A stretch of 64,000 bases of DNA from Roseinatronobacter bogoriensis DSM 18756 (GCF_004366635.1 NZ_SORN01000006.1:1-64000); one strand, 5' to 3'; positions 26,112 through 34,719 are shown, counted from the stretch's first letter. The notes: generated from the sequence alone by a model not told the origin. Made by a program: numbers and translations.

Positions 26112-27518
26112 ATGATTGCTGTGCAGGGCTTTGAGGGGCAGAATGTCGCGGTGCTTGGTCTGGGCCGATCGGGCCTTGCGACATGCGCGGCGCTGCGTGC
26201 TGGCGGGGCCATACCGCTGGCATGGGACGAAAGCCCCGAAGCCCGCGCCAAGGCCGAAGCTGCGGGCATAGACCTGCATGATCTGGGGCGTGTGGACTGG
26301 TCTGGCGTGGCGTCGCTGATCACCAGCCCGGGCATTCCGCATCTTTACCCGGTGCCCAATCGCATCATTGCGGCTGCCTATGCCGCAGGTGTGCCGGTCG
26401 ATAACGATATTGGCCTGTTCTTTCGCAGCTTCACGACCGAAGCGGCGATGGCGTTCGACCAGCCGCCCAAGGTCGTCGCGGTCACCGGATCAAACGGGAA
26501 ATCCACCACAACAGCCTTGATACATCACATCCTGACCGAATGCGGACGCCCCAGCCAGATGGCAGGCAATATCGGCAAGGGGGTGTTGTCGATTGATGTG
26601 CCGCAGGATGGCGAGGTCGTGGTTCTGGAATTGTCCAGCTACCAGTTGGATCTTGCGCGCGCCCTGACGCCCGATATTGCGGTGTTCACCAACCTGTCAC
26701 CAGATCATCTGGACCGCCATAATGGCATGGGGGGCTATTTCGCGGCCAAGCGACGCCTGTTTGCCGAAGGCGGGCCGGACCGTGCCGTGATCGGCGTGGA
26801 TGAGGTGGAGGGCCAGTATCTGGCCGGACAACTGGCGCTGGCCCCCGAAGATGCGCGGGTTATCCGAATCTCCAGCGGGAAAAAGCTGGCTGGACCGGGC
26901 TGGAACGTCTTTGCGCGCAAGGGGTTTCTTGCAGAATATCGGCGCGGCAAGCAGATGGCCTCTATTGATCTGCGCGCCATTCCCGGCCTGCCGGGGGCGC
27001 ATAACCACCAGAATGCTTGCGCCGCCTATGCGGTGGCGCGCAGCCTTGGGATTGCGCCGCGCCTGATCGAGGATGCCTTCCTCACATTCAAGGGCCTGCC
27101 CCATCGCAGCCAGTTGATCGCCGAAGCGGGCGGGGTGCGCTACGTCAACGATTCCAAGGCCACCAATGTCGAAAGCGCCGCGCAGGCCTTGCAGGCTTTT
27201 GACAATATCCGCTGGATCGCAGGTGGCCTTGGCAAGGATGGCGGGATCGCGGCGCTGCACCCGCATCTGGGCCACGTGCGCAAAGCCTATCTGATCGGCC
27301 ATTCCGCGCGCGATTTTGCGCTGCAACTTGGCACCACCGCGCATGAAATCTGCGAAACCATGGACCAAGCCGTCGCACGTTCCATGGCCGAGGCAGAGCC
27401 GGGCGATGTGGTGCTGCTGGCCCCTGCGGCGGCAAGTTTCGACCAATATCCGGATTTCGAAAAACGCGGCGAGGCGTTTACCGCCGCTGTGCATGCGGGG
27501 CTTACTGATGAGCGATGA
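26112..27518 (+). CDS. murD: UDP-N-acetylmuramoyl-L-alanine--D-glutamate ligase
   Basis: A 468-residue cytosolic Mur ligase adding D-Glu to UDP-MurNAc-Ala. VLGLGRSGLATCAALRAGG is the N-terminal nucleotide-sugar domain, VTGSNGKSTTTALIHHI the ATP P-loop, FTNLSPDHLDRHNGM the central-domain motif, and YVNDSKATN the C-terminal domain. ATG 26112 has AGGAAAAAAGGG upstream. It is away from any dcw cluster in this window; the 3' end overlaps rarD by 11 nt. Confidence 0.95.
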   Translation: MIAVQGFEGQNVAVLGLGRSGLATCAALRAGGAIPLAWDESPEARAKAEAAGIDLHDLGRVDWSGVASLITSPGIPHLYPVPNRIIAAAYAAGVPVDNDIGLFFRSFTTEAAMAFDQPPKVVAVTGSNGKSTTTALIHHILTECGRPSQMAGNIGKGVLSIDVPQDGEVVVLELSSYQLDLARALTPDIAVFTNLSPDHLDRHNGMGGYFAAKRRLFAEGGPDRAVIGVDEVEGQYLAGQLALAPEDARVIRISSGKKLAGPGWNVFARKGFLAEYRRGKQMASIDLRAIPGLPGAHNHQNACAAYAVARSLGIAPRLIEDAFLTFKGLPHRSQLIAEAGGVRYVNDSKATNVESAAQALQAFDNIRWIAGGLGKDGGIAALHPHLGHVRKAYLIGHSARDFALQLGTTAHEICETMDQAVARSMAEAEPGDVVLLAPAAASFDQYPDFEKRGEAFTAAVHAGLTDER

Positions 27519-28425
27519 CACCCCGCGCGGCTTTGCCTTTGCGGGTGCTGCATTCATCATCTGGGGCGGATTGCCCTTCTACTTCAAGGCATTGGAACAT
27601 GTGCCCACCGTCGAGGTGATCGCGCATCGCGTAATCTGGGCGGTCCCCGTGGCGCTGGCACTGCTGATCTGGCTGGGGCGCACAGCCGATTTGCGCGCGG
27701 CCTTTCGCAACCCGCGCATGTTGGGCATGGCCTGCGTCACGGCGGCGCTGATTTCCGTCAACTGGGGCACCTATGTCTGGCTGATCCAGTCAGGGCAGGC
27801 CATGGAAGCGGCCCTTGGCTATTACATCAACCCCATTTTCAGTGTGTTTCTGGGGGCCACATTGCTGGGCGAGCGTCTGTCCTTGCGCCAATGGGGCGCA
27901 GTGGGGTTGGCGGCACTGGCCGTTGTCGTGCTGAGTGTCGAGGCTGGCAGCCTGCCGCTGGGCGCGCTGATGATCGTGTTCAGTTGGGGCAGCTATGCGT
28001 TTTTCAAACGCGCCCTGCCCATCGGCCCAAATCAGGGCTTTGCGCTGGAGGCGTTGATCCTGATGCCTGTGGCGCTGGCCTATCTGGCATGGGCGCAGAC
28101 ACAAGGCGTGCTCTATGCCACGCAGGCCAGCGCCTTGGATTGGGCGTTACTGCTGGGCTGCGGCGTGATTACGGCTGTGCCACTGATCCTGTATGCCAAT
28201 GGTGCCAAGGGCCTGAGCCTGTCGACGATTGCGATTTCCAGCTACTCGATTCCGACCATGATCTTCCTGATCTCGGTCTTCATTTTCCGCGAACCGTTCG
28301 AGGGCGGGCGCATGGTGGCCTTTCCGATGATCTGGGCGGCTATGGCGCTATATATCTGGGAAGTGTTGCGCAAGCGGCGCGCAGCGCTGGCGGCAAAAAA
28401 CCTGCCGCAGCATGGGACCGGCTAA
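27508..28425 (+). CDS. rarD: EamA family transporter, RarD type
   Basis: A 305-residue, ten-helix membrane protein of the drug/metabolite transporter superfamily, RarD subgroup. GAAFIIWGGLPFYFKALEHVPTVEVIAHRVIWAVP is the typical N-terminus; INWGTYVWLIQSGQAMEAALGYYINPI is the other strong block. Substrate is unknown (chloramphenicol resistance in the founding member is incidental). The ATG at 27508 lies 11 nt inside murD. A dispersed repeat follows its stop. Confidence 0.9.
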   Translation: MSDDTPRGFAFAGAAFIIWGGLPFYFKALEHVPTVEVIAHRVIWAVPVALALLIWLGRTADLRAAFRNPRMLGMACVTAALISVNWGTYVWLIQSGQAMEAALGYYINPIFSVFLGATLLGERLSLRQWGAVGLAALAVVVLSVEAGSLPLGALMIVFSWGSYAFFKRALPIGPNQGFALEALILMPVALAYLAWAQTQGVLYATQASALDWALLLGCGVITAVPLILYANGAKGLSLSTIAISSYSIPTMIFLISVFIFREPFEGGRMVAFPMIWAAMALYIWEVLRKRRAALAAKNLPQHGTG

Positions 28426-28831
28426 GCCGCCCTTGCTTCGATCATGCGACATTGAAGGCAGTTCTGACGGTCTGCGGATGGTTGGGCCAGACGCGAAATG
28501 TGGCAGGTGCGGCGCACTGGTGTTTTTCGGCCGACACTGGGCTGGCTAGGTTTACGCAGGTCAGCATTGCAGGACTTTGCAGACGTAGTAACGCCGGGTA
28601 CAAAGCCGTGCAGCGCCGGGCCGCGGTGCGGCGATGCTTCATTCAATCTGTCGCACTTTATGCTGGCCAAATCCGCGAAAGATCAAATCAATGCGCTTGG
28701 GGCAGCCAAATCGCCGTGCCGTGGGGGCGGCCCGGCGATGCGCGGCGGCCTTCGGCCTTGATTCCGCGCTTCGCAAAGCCCGCACAGCGCGTAAACCCCG
28801 TCACAGGGTATCTTTTTGCAACTGCCAAGAT
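28426..28831. other. Non-coding gap between rarD and the DUF2842 gene
   Basis: This 406-bp gap holds a leading segment of about 145 bp (28426-28570) with no feature I can assign, then copy 1 of a dispersed repeat. Short frames through it have no family similarity beyond the matching frames in the other repeat copies. Confidence 0.65.
28571..28826 (+). repeat. Dispersed intergenic repeat, copy 1 (about 255 bp)
   Basis: The segment is closely related to 37471-37640 (plus) and to 53985-53715 (minus). All three contain GACTTTG- or CAAAGCC-rich starts, a GCGGTGCGGCGAT block, a TATGCTGGCCAAA-like block and an identical 33-nt core, here 28701-28733 (begins GGCAGCCAAATCGCC, ends GGGGGCGGCCC). Copies 1 and 3 also share a GGCCTTCGGCC dyad and a GGGTATCTT tail. 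It carries no gene. Matching translated frames (QIAVPWGRP) reflect nucleotide identity. Confidence 0.85.
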
Positions 28832-29059
28832 CTAGTCCTGACGCGGTGCGTCAGGGTCCGGCTGGCTGATCCCCATGAACAGCTTTTTCAGCGGAAACGC
28901 CCAGAGGATTCCAAGCACCACATAGATCAGCAGTTCCAGCAGAAAATGTGGCCGTTCAAACAGCGTCACAACAGTTACCGCCACCACGATATAAAGCGGC
29001 AAGGCCACCACCAGCGCAAACAGCGCCCAACGTCTACGTGCTTTCCATGAAAGTGCCAT
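28832..29059 (-). CDS. DUF2842 family small membrane protein
   Basis: A 75-residue protein: basic N-terminus MALSWKARRRW, two membrane helices (ALFALVVALPLYIVVAVTVV and FLLELLIYVVLGILWAFPL) and a short polar tail. It matches the DUF2842 family, found mainly in Rhodobacterales and of unknown function. The ATG shares one base with the purA stop (TGATG), so it is translated from the purA transcript. Confidence 0.88.
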   Translation of the reverse strand: MALSWKARRRWALFALVVALPLYIVVAVTVVTLFERPHFLLELLIYVVLGILWAFPLKKLFMGISQPDPDAPRQD

Positions 29060-30351
29060 CAGTCTGCAAACGGGTCCGTGACTAGAATTGTATCTTCGCG
29101 TTCGGGTGAGGTGGAAAGTAGTGCCACCGGGCAATCAATCAACTCTTCCACGCGGCGCACATATTTGATCGCGTTTGCAGGCAGGTCAGCCCAGCTGCGC
29201 GCGCCTTCGGTGGATTCGGACCAACCCGGCAATTCCTCATAAATCGGCTTGCAGCGGGCCTGCTGGTCAGAGGCGGTTGGCAGATAATCCAGCCGCTGCC
29301 CGTCCAGATCATATCCCACGCAGATTTTCAGTGTCTCGAACCCGTCCAGCACATCGAGCTTGGTCAGCGCAATTCCGGTCACGCCCGAGGTCGCACAGGT
29401 CTGGCGCAGCAGGCAGGCGTCAAACCAACCACAGCGGCGCTTGCGCCCTGTTGTGGTGCCGAATTCGTGGCCGCGCGTGCCAAGGCGTTCGCCATCGGCA
29501 TCATTCAACTCTGTCGGGAAAGGGCCTTCACCGACGCGGGTTGTATAGGCTTTGACAATCCCAAGCACGAAATCCACCGCACCGGGGCCGACGCCCACAC
29601 CCGTGGCCGCCTGCCCCGCGATCACGTTGGAGGATGTGACATAAGGGTATGTCCCGAAATCCACATCCAGCAGCGCGCCTTGCGCCCCCTCGAACAGGAT
29701 GCGTTTGCCTGCCTTGCGCTTGTCATTCAGAACTTTCCAGACAGGCGCGACATATTGCAGGATTTCGGAGGCGATTTCGCGCAACTGTGCCAACAATCCG
29801 TCACGGTCAATGGGTTCCAGCCCCAGCCCGTTGCGCAATGCGTTGTGATGCACCAGCGCGCGGTCGACCCGCATCTGCAAGGTGGCGTCATCCGCCAGAT
29901 CGGCGACGCGAATCACGCGCCGCCCGACCTTATCCTCATAGCACGGCCCGATCCCGCGACCTGTCGTGCCAATCTTGGCAACGGAATTCTGCGTTTCGCG
30001 CGCGCGATCAAGCTCGCCATGAAACGGCAGGATCAGCGGCGTGTTCTCCGCAATCATCAGGGTTTCAGGTGTGATCTCGACGCCCTGAGCGCGGATTGTC
30101 TCAATCTCCTTAAGCAGGTTCCAAGGGTCCAGCACGACGCCATTGCCAATGACCGAAAGCTTGCCGCCGCGCACCACGCCCGAAGGCAACGCGTGCAGTT
30201 TGTAGACCTTGCCATCAATGACCAGTGTGTGACCCGCGTTATGGCCCCCCTGAAACCGCGCGACGACATCGGCACGTTCGGACAACCAGTCTACGATCTT
30301 GCCTTTTCCCTCGTCACCCCATTGAGCGCCGACAACGACGACATTGGCCAT
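29059..30351 (-). CDS. purA: Adenylosuccinate synthetase
   Basis: A 430-residue cytosolic enzyme making adenylosuccinate from IMP, aspartate and GTP, the first step to AMP. It opens MANVVVVGAQWGDEGKGKIVDWL, the GTP-binding loop, with GGHNAGHTLV, TTGRGIGPCYEDKVGRR and TTGRKRRCGWFD as family blocks. It ends LSTSPEREDTILV. It is divergent from secG across 168 bp and is followed by the overlapping DUF2842 gene. Confidence 0.97.
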   Translation of the reverse strand: MANVVVVGAQWGDEGKGKIVDWLSERADVVARFQGGHNAGHTLVIDGKVYKLHALPSGVVRGGKLSVIGNGVVLDPWNLLKEIETIRAQGVEITPETLMIAENTPLILPFHGELDRARETQNSVAKIGTTGRGIGPCYEDKVGRRVIRVADLADDATLQMRVDRALVHHNALRNGLGLEPIDRDGLLAQLREIASEILQYVAPVWKVLNDKRKAGKRILFEGAQGALLDVDFGTYPYVTSSNVIAGQAATGVGVGPGAVDFVLGIVKAYTTRVGEGPFPTELNDADGERLGTRGHEFGTTTGRKRRCGWFDACLLRQTCATSGVTGIALTKLDVLDGFETLKICVGYDLDGQRLDYLPTASDQQARCKPIYEELPGWSESTEGARSWADLPANAIKYVRRVEELIDCPVALLSTSPEREDTILVTDPFAD

Positions 30352-30519
30352 GAATGCTCTCCTGATAAGATATGCGACCCGACAGCCCTCTTAACGCTGT
30401 CACGCGGGAACGAAAACCCGAAATAACGCCACACACCCCATGCGCAGACGGTAAACAGGGGTTGCGAGACAGCGCTTCAGCGCCTAAGTAGGCCGCGTAA
30501 TGAAAGACGGGTTGTCCTG

Positions 30520-30882
30520 ATGCAGAATGTCGTGCTGATTGTCCATCTCTTGCTGGCGCTGACGCTGATCGGCGTTGTGCTGATGCAGCGCTCTGAAGGC
30601 GGGGGTCTTGGCATTGGCGGGGGCGATGGCAGTGCCAATGCGGGCCGCCCGCCCTTGACGGCGATGGCCAAACTGACATGGATTCTTGCGATTGCGTTTA
30701 TCGCCACATCGCTGACGCTGACGGTGATCGCGGCCCAACAATCCGCCAGCAGCTCGGTTCTGGACCGGCTTGGCACACCGACCGCGCCAAGCGCGCCGGA
30801 CGCCCCTGCATTGCCGCTGAGCGACAGCCTGCTGCCACCGCCTGCATCGGATGACACGCTGGCGCCACCGCCAGCAGATTAA
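30520..30882 (+). CDS. secG: Preprotein translocase subunit SecG
   Basis: A 120-residue SecYEG accessory subunit. Two membrane helices (VVLIVHLLLALTLIGVVLM and TWILAIAFIATSLTLTVIA) flank the conserved LMQRSEGGGLGIGGGDG loop. The C-terminal 45 residues are a Pro/Ala/Ser-rich tail, as usual in alphaproteobacterial SecG. A T7 run at 30914-30920 follows the stop but its stem is weak. Confidence 0.95.
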   Translation: MQNVVLIVHLLLALTLIGVVLMQRSEGGGLGIGGGDGSANAGRPPLTAMAKLTWILAIAFIATSLTLTVIAAQQSASSSVLDRLGTPTAPSAPDAPALPLSDSLLPPPASDDTLAPPPAD

Positions 30883-30928
30883 GCAGCAGACACAATCTTT
30901 AGTGTGAGGCGCGTTTTTTTACCGCCTG

Positions 30929-30948
30929 ATCTTGCGGCCATCTTGCGG
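30929..30948 (+). repeat. Nine-base direct repeat upstream of pyrG
   Basis: ATCTTGCGG occurs at 30929-30937 and 30940-30948, an 11-bp period (one helical turn), about 100 bp before pyrG in the gap after secG. It may be a paired protein-binding site; no regulator is identified. Confidence 0.35.
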
Positions 30949-31047
30949 TTTGGGCGGAACTGGACTATTGCTCAAACCCCGTGATGGTTGCTGCCTGATG
31001 ACAGGCATCTGACCTTTAAAACGCATCTCACGGGGGGTCGCAGGACC

Positions 31048-32691
31048 ATGGCGCGCTATATTTTCATAACCGGCGGTGTTGTTTCCAGTCTGGGCAAGGG
31101 GCTTGCCTCTGCCGCGCTGGGGGCGTTGTTGCAGGCGCGCGGTTTCACAGTTCGTTTGCGCAAGCTGGACCCGTATCTGAATGTCGACCCCGGCACCATG
31201 TCACCGTTTGAGCATGGCGAGGTTTTTGTCACGGATGACGGTGCTGAAACCGATCTGGACCTCGGCCATTACGAACGGTTCACAGGCGTTGCCGCGCGCA
31301 GAACCGATTCGGTGTCTTCCGGGCGGATTTATTCCAATGTGCTGGAAAAGGAACGCCGCGGCGACTATCTGGGCAAGACCATTCAGGTGATCCCGCATGT
31401 CACCAACGAGATCAAGGATTTCCTCGCTATCGGCGCGGATGAGGTCGATTTCATGCTGTGCGAAATCGGCGGCACTGTGGGTGACATTGAGGGGCTGCCA
31501 TTCTTTGAGGCGATTCGTCAATTCAGCCATGAAAGCCCGCGTGGCCAGTGCATCTTCATGCATCTGACTCTGCTGCCCTATCTGGCCGCAAGCGGAGAGT
31601 TGAAGACCAAACCCACCCAGCATTCGGTGAAGGAATTGCAATCCATCGGGATCGCGCCTGATGTTCTGGTCTGCCGGTCTGAACAACCCATCCCCGAAAA
31701 AGAGCGTCAGAAAATTGCATTGTTCTGCAATGTGCGCCCCGAGGCGGTGATCCCGGCCTATGATCTGAAATCCATCTATGAGGCACCGCTTGCCTATCAT
31801 GCAGCAGGCCTTGATCAGGCGGTGCTGGATGCGTTCGGCATCACCCCTGCCCCGCGCCCCAATCTTGGTGTCTGGGAAGATGTGGTGGACCGCCTTGCCA
31901 ACCCGGAAGGCGAGGTTCGTATCGCCATCGTGGGCAAGTATGTCCAGCTTGAGGATGCTTACAAATCCATCAAGGAAGCGCTTGTGCATGGCGGCATTGC
32001 CAATCGTGTCAGGGTGCAGGTCGAGTGGATAGATGCCAGTGTGTTCGACGCAGAAGACCCCGGCCCCGCGCTGGAGGCCTATCATGCAATTCTGGTGCCC
32101 GGCGGGTTCGGTGAACGCGGGACCGAGGGCAAGATTCGCGCCGCCACCTATGCGCGTGAAAAGAAAATCCCCTATTTCGGCATCTGTCTGGGGATGCAGA
32201 TGGCCTGTATCGAGGCCGCGCGCAGCCTTGCCGGAATCCCGGATGCCGGTTCGGAGGAATTTGACCATGAGGCCGGGAAACGGCGCTTTACGCCAGTTGT
32301 CTACCATCTGAAGGAATGGGTGCAGGGCAACCACAAAGTGGAACGCAAGCTGGGTGATGACAAGGGCGGCACCATGCGTCTTGGCGCCTATAGTGCCACG
32401 CTGAAAGACGGATCGCGCGTCGCGCAGATATATGGCACCACCCGGATCGAAGAGCGCCACCGCCACCGCTATGAAGTGGACACGAAATTCCGCAAGGACC
32501 TTGAAGCCAAGGGGCTGACCTTCTCTGGCATGTCACCTGACGGCAAACTGCCCGAGATTGTCGAGCATGAAGACCACCCGTGGTTCATTGGTGTGCAGTT
32601 CCACCCCGAGCTGAAGTCAAAGCCTTTTGACCCTCATCCGCTATTTGCCGATTTCGTGCGCGCAGCGGTCGAGGTGTCGCGTCTGGTCTGA
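31048..32691 (+). CDS. pyrG: CTP synthase
   Basis: A 547-residue enzyme making CTP from UTP with glutamine as nitrogen donor. The synthetase domain (residues 1-270) starts MARYIFITGGVVSSLGKGLASAALG, with LRKLDPYLNVDPGTMSP as the UTP/Mg block. The glutaminase domain has catalytic Cys in YFGICLGMQMAC and His/Glu in GVQFHPELKSKPFDP. ATG 31048 is fixed by the family N-terminus; the frame opens earlier at 30988. The next gene, dddL, starts 72 nt after its stop. Confidence 0.97.
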   Translation: MARYIFITGGVVSSLGKGLASAALGALLQARGFTVRLRKLDPYLNVDPGTMSPFEHGEVFVTDDGAETDLDLGHYERFTGVAARRTDSVSSGRIYSNVLEKERRGDYLGKTIQVIPHVTNEIKDFLAIGADEVDFMLCEIGGTVGDIEGLPFFEAIRQFSHESPRGQCIFMHLTLLPYLAASGELKTKPTQHSVKELQSIGIAPDVLVCRSEQPIPEKERQKIALFCNVRPEAVIPAYDLKSIYEAPLAYHAAGLDQAVLDAFGITPAPRPNLGVWEDVVDRLANPEGEVRIAIVGKYVQLEDAYKSIKEALVHGGIANRVRVQVEWIDASVFDAEDPGPALEAYHAILVPGGFGERGTEGKIRAATYAREKKIPYFGICLGMQMACIEAARSLAGIPDAGSEEFDHEAGKRRFTPVVYHLKEWVQGNHKVERKLGDDKGGTMRLGAYSATLKDGSRVAQIYGTTRIEERHRHRYEVDTKFRKDLEAKGLTFSGMSPDGKLPEIVEHEDHPWFIGVQFHPELKSKPFDPHPLFADFVRAAVEVSRLV

Positions 32692-32747
32692 CATGTCGCT
32701 GACAGGCAGGCCCGTGTCGCGCAAAGACGCGCCGCACCGACCGCCAC

Positions 32748-32762
32748 CTGACACTGTGTCAG
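32748..32762. promoter_or_regulatory. Perfect palindrome abutting the DMSP lyase start
   Basis: CTGACACTGTGTCAG is a perfect 7-bp dyad around one central base and ends one base before the ATG at 32764. It replaces the expected ribosome binding site. It may be an operator for a repressor or a short mRNA hairpin that hides the start. Confidence 0.5.
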
Positions 32763-32763
32763 C

Positions 32764-33441
32764 ATGGATCAGCCTGCCCCACCACTCTTGATGACCAGCC
32801 GGCCTGCATGGGTCTATTTGCTGCGTGACTTTCTGGAAATGTATCGCATGATTCCTGCTGGCGGCAGCGCGACCATCCGGGCGCATCAACGGCTGGTGCG
32901 CGAACGCATCTCGGGTGTCCTGCGCGCCAACCCCAGCCTTCGGGACAGCGATGCCGCCCACAAACCTGTCACCGCGCATCTGCAACGCGCCTTGGACCAA
33001 GGGCGCGGCACCCCAATGTCCCGCGTGATCCGCAGCATTGATGGGCTGCGCGACCAGCTTTCATGGCAATATGGGTATGAGAAAGTGCCGCGCGGGCTGG
33101 ATCAGAAATATGCCTATACCGAACTGGTCGGCCCCACAGGACCTGTGCCCAGCGATCAGATCATCCTTGGGCTGGTGCTGTTCGCGCCCGGCTGTATCTA
33201 TCCCGCCCATGCGCATGACGGGATCACCGAAAGCTATATCTGCCTGTCTGGCGCCATGTCGCAGAATGATCAGGGGGTGTATGTCCCCGGTTCGATGATC
33301 TTCAACCCGCCCGGACAGATGCACCGGATCACGGTGGCCGATCTGGAACCTTCGCTTCTGGCCTATGCCTGGATCGGACCGCCCGAGAAGCTGGTCTCGC
33401 AAAAAATGGTTTTCAGCCGGAAAACCCGGCGACCGGGCTAG
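32764..33441 (+). CDS. dddL: Dimethylsulfoniopropionate (DMSP) lyase, DddL type
   Basis: A 225-residue cupin-fold protein that should cleave DMSP to dimethyl sulfide and acrylate. The C-terminal cupin has the metal-binding set HAHDGITESYICLSGA (two His, Glu, Tyr) and the distal His in NPPGQMHRIT; LGLVLFAPGCIYPAH and GVYVPGSMIFNPPG are strongly DddL-like. The N-terminal half (LRDFLEMYRMIPAGGS) is helical. No acuR or acuI lies next to it. No Shine-Dalgarno is evident; a palindrome abuts the start. An ATG at 32791 is an alternative start. Assignment rests on motif memory, not alignment. Confidence 0.78.
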   Translation: MDQPAPPLLMTSRPAWVYLLRDFLEMYRMIPAGGSATIRAHQRLVRERISGVLRANPSLRDSDAAHKPVTAHLQRALDQGRGTPMSRVIRSIDGLRDQLSWQYGYEKVPRGLDQKYAYTELVGPTGPVPSDQIILGLVLFAPGCIYPAHAHDGITESYICLSGAMSQNDQGVYVPGSMIFNPPGQMHRITVADLEPSLLAYAWIGPPEKLVSQKMVFSRKTRRPG

Positions 33442-33513
33442 GGAAGGGCTGGCTTTCTGCCCATATTGTTGTGCATATTGCAGGCCGAGTTACACCAGAA
33501 CAGGAAACACCCC

Positions 33514-33978
33514 ATGACCAATGAGATTGAGCAACGCCTGAGCGAGTTGGGCCTGACATTGCCCGACGCCCCGGCACCTGCCGCCAATTATGTGCCCTTT
33601 GTCCAAAGCGGGTCGCTGGTTTTCGTCTCGGGTCAGATCAGCTCCGGGCCGGACGGGCTGATCTGCGGCAAGCTGGGGGCTGATCTTTCGCTTGACGATG
33701 GCGTAGGGGCTGCGCGGGCCTGTGCGCTGGCGCTGATCGCACAGTTGCGCGCGGCTTGCGGCGGGGATCTGACGCGCCTGCGCCGTGTGGTCAAGCTGAC
33801 AGGCTTTGTGAATTGCGCCCCGGATTTCACTGACCAGCCCAAGGTCGTGAATGGCGCATCGGACCTGATGGTTGCCGTATTTGGCGAAGCGGGCCGCCAT
33901 GCCCGCGCGGCGGTCGGCGCGCCATCCCTGCCGCTAGGCGTTGCCGTAGAGATCGAGGGCGTGTTCGAGATCAGCTAA
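33514..33978 (+). CDS. RidA family protein
   Basis: A 154-residue RidA/YjgF fold protein, of the family that hydrolyses reactive enamine/imine intermediates. YVPFVQSGSLVFVSGQISSGPDG and LTRLRRVVKLTGFVNCAPDFTDQPKVVNGAS are the family blocks; the C-terminus PLGVAVEIEGVFEIS carries the conserved Glu. ATG 33514 is preceded by AGGAAA. It follows dddL by 72 nt in the same direction; a functional link is possible but not shown. Confidence 0.92.
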   Translation: MTNEIEQRLSELGLTLPDAPAPAANYVPFVQSGSLVFVSGQISSGPDGLICGKLGADLSLDDGVGAARACALALIAQLRAACGGDLTRLRRVVKLTGFVNCAPDFTDQPKVVNGASDLMVAVFGEAGRHARAAVGAPSLPLGVAVEIEGVFEIS

Positions 33979-33985
33979 GGCGCAT

Positions 33986-34036
33986 CACCGGGCCTGTCCC
34001 GGTGCCACTTGGCCGGGCGGGGCGGATCACGCCCCG
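33986..34036. terminator. Twin hairpins between ridA and tetR
   Basis: CACCGGG / CCCGGTG (33986-34004, 7-bp stem, 5-nt loop) lies 8 nt after the ridA stop, and CGGGGCG / CGCCCCG (34018-34036, 7-bp stem, 5-nt loop) overlaps the tetR stop. They sit between convergent genes and probably act as a bidirectional terminator, though neither has a T-run. Confidence 0.55.
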
Positions 34037-34641
34037 TAGCGGGCCATGAAGGTCTGAACCGCGCCATCGACGATGCGCATCATCTCTTCTTCAGAGAATT
34101 GGGTCTGGACCCCGCAAATAATCCGGTCGCAGATCGTGCTTTGGCACAACTGGAAAAACTGATCGGCGGCCAGGTCAATGTCGTCGATCTGCACTTCCCC
34201 CCGCGCCAGTGCTCCCCGCAGATAGGCCCCCAGCCGCGCGCGGCCCAATTCAGGCCCGCTTTCATAGAAAGCGCGCCCGATTTCAGGGAAGCGCTGCGAT
34301 TCGGCGACACAGATGCGATACATCGCGATCGCAAAATCCGAGGTCAGATATTCCAGAATGCGGCGCGCGGCATCGCGCAGGGCAATTTCGGGGGGCTGCG
34401 CCCCGGACAAGGCAACCGCAGAATCGGCAAGGCGCAGAATTTCAGTGCGGTAAACCTCGTTAAAAAGCAGGCGTTTTTCGGGGAAATAAGAATAAAGCGT
34501 CGCTTTCGACACGCCTGCAACGCGGGCTATTTCGTCCACGCTGGCGCGTTCATAGCCCATCGCTACAAAAACTGTCCGCGCGCCGTCCAGAACCTGCTCG
34601 AATTTGCGGCCCTGTCTGTTCACATTGGCTGGTGCGTTCAT
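34027..34641 (-). CDS. TetR/AcrR family transcriptional regulator
   Basis: A 204-residue repressor. The N-terminal HTH reads ILDGAR-like VLDGARTVFVAMGYERASVDEIARVAGVSKATLYSYFPEKRLLF, with the recognition helix at about residues 43-55. The C-terminal ligand domain (65-204) is of the AefR/TetR_C type with RICVAESQRFPEIGRAFYESGP. It does not resemble AcuR. It is divergent from an AEC transporter, with two dyads in the 98-bp gap, so autoregulation and control of the transporter are likely. Confidence 0.9.
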   Translation of the reverse strand: MNAPANVNRQGRKFEQVLDGARTVFVAMGYERASVDEIARVAGVSKATLYSYFPEKRLLFNEVYRTEILRLADSAVALSGAQPPEIALRDAARRILEYLTSDFAIAMYRICVAESQRFPEIGRAFYESGPELGRARLGAYLRGALARGEVQIDDIDLAADQFFQLCQSTICDRIICGVQTQFSEEEMMRIVDGAVQTFMARYGA

Positions 34642-34671
34642 GGAAACTCCCTCTGGGGCCTACGATAGAGG

Positions 34672-34685
34672 CTTGCGCACGCAAG
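34672..34685. promoter_or_regulatory. Candidate TetR operator
   Basis: CTTGCG-CA-CGCAAG is a 6-bp inverted repeat in the tetR/AEC gap, 31 bp before the tetR ATG. For tetR it falls between a possible -10 (TATCGT, 34667-34662) and a weak -35 (TTTTCC, 90-85), an autorepression layout. Confidence 0.5.
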
Positions 34686-34719
34686 GAAAAGTCGCGCTCT
34701 ATGGCGCGGCGCAGAATCG

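Noticed and set aside
28619..28830. Peptide shared by the three repeat copies (QIAVPWGRP region) as a small gene
   Set aside because: Conservation is at nucleotide level including all codon positions, starts and stops differ, and lengths vary; a repeat is the simpler reading.
30883..30925. Intrinsic terminator after secG using the T7 run at 30914-30920
   Set aside because: The only upstream stem is 4 bp (ACAC/GTGT) with eight bases between it and the T-run, too weak to call.
31201..32466. 421-codon frame antisense to pyrG
   Set aside because: It lies wholly within a strongly conserved enzyme and its translation resembles no protein.
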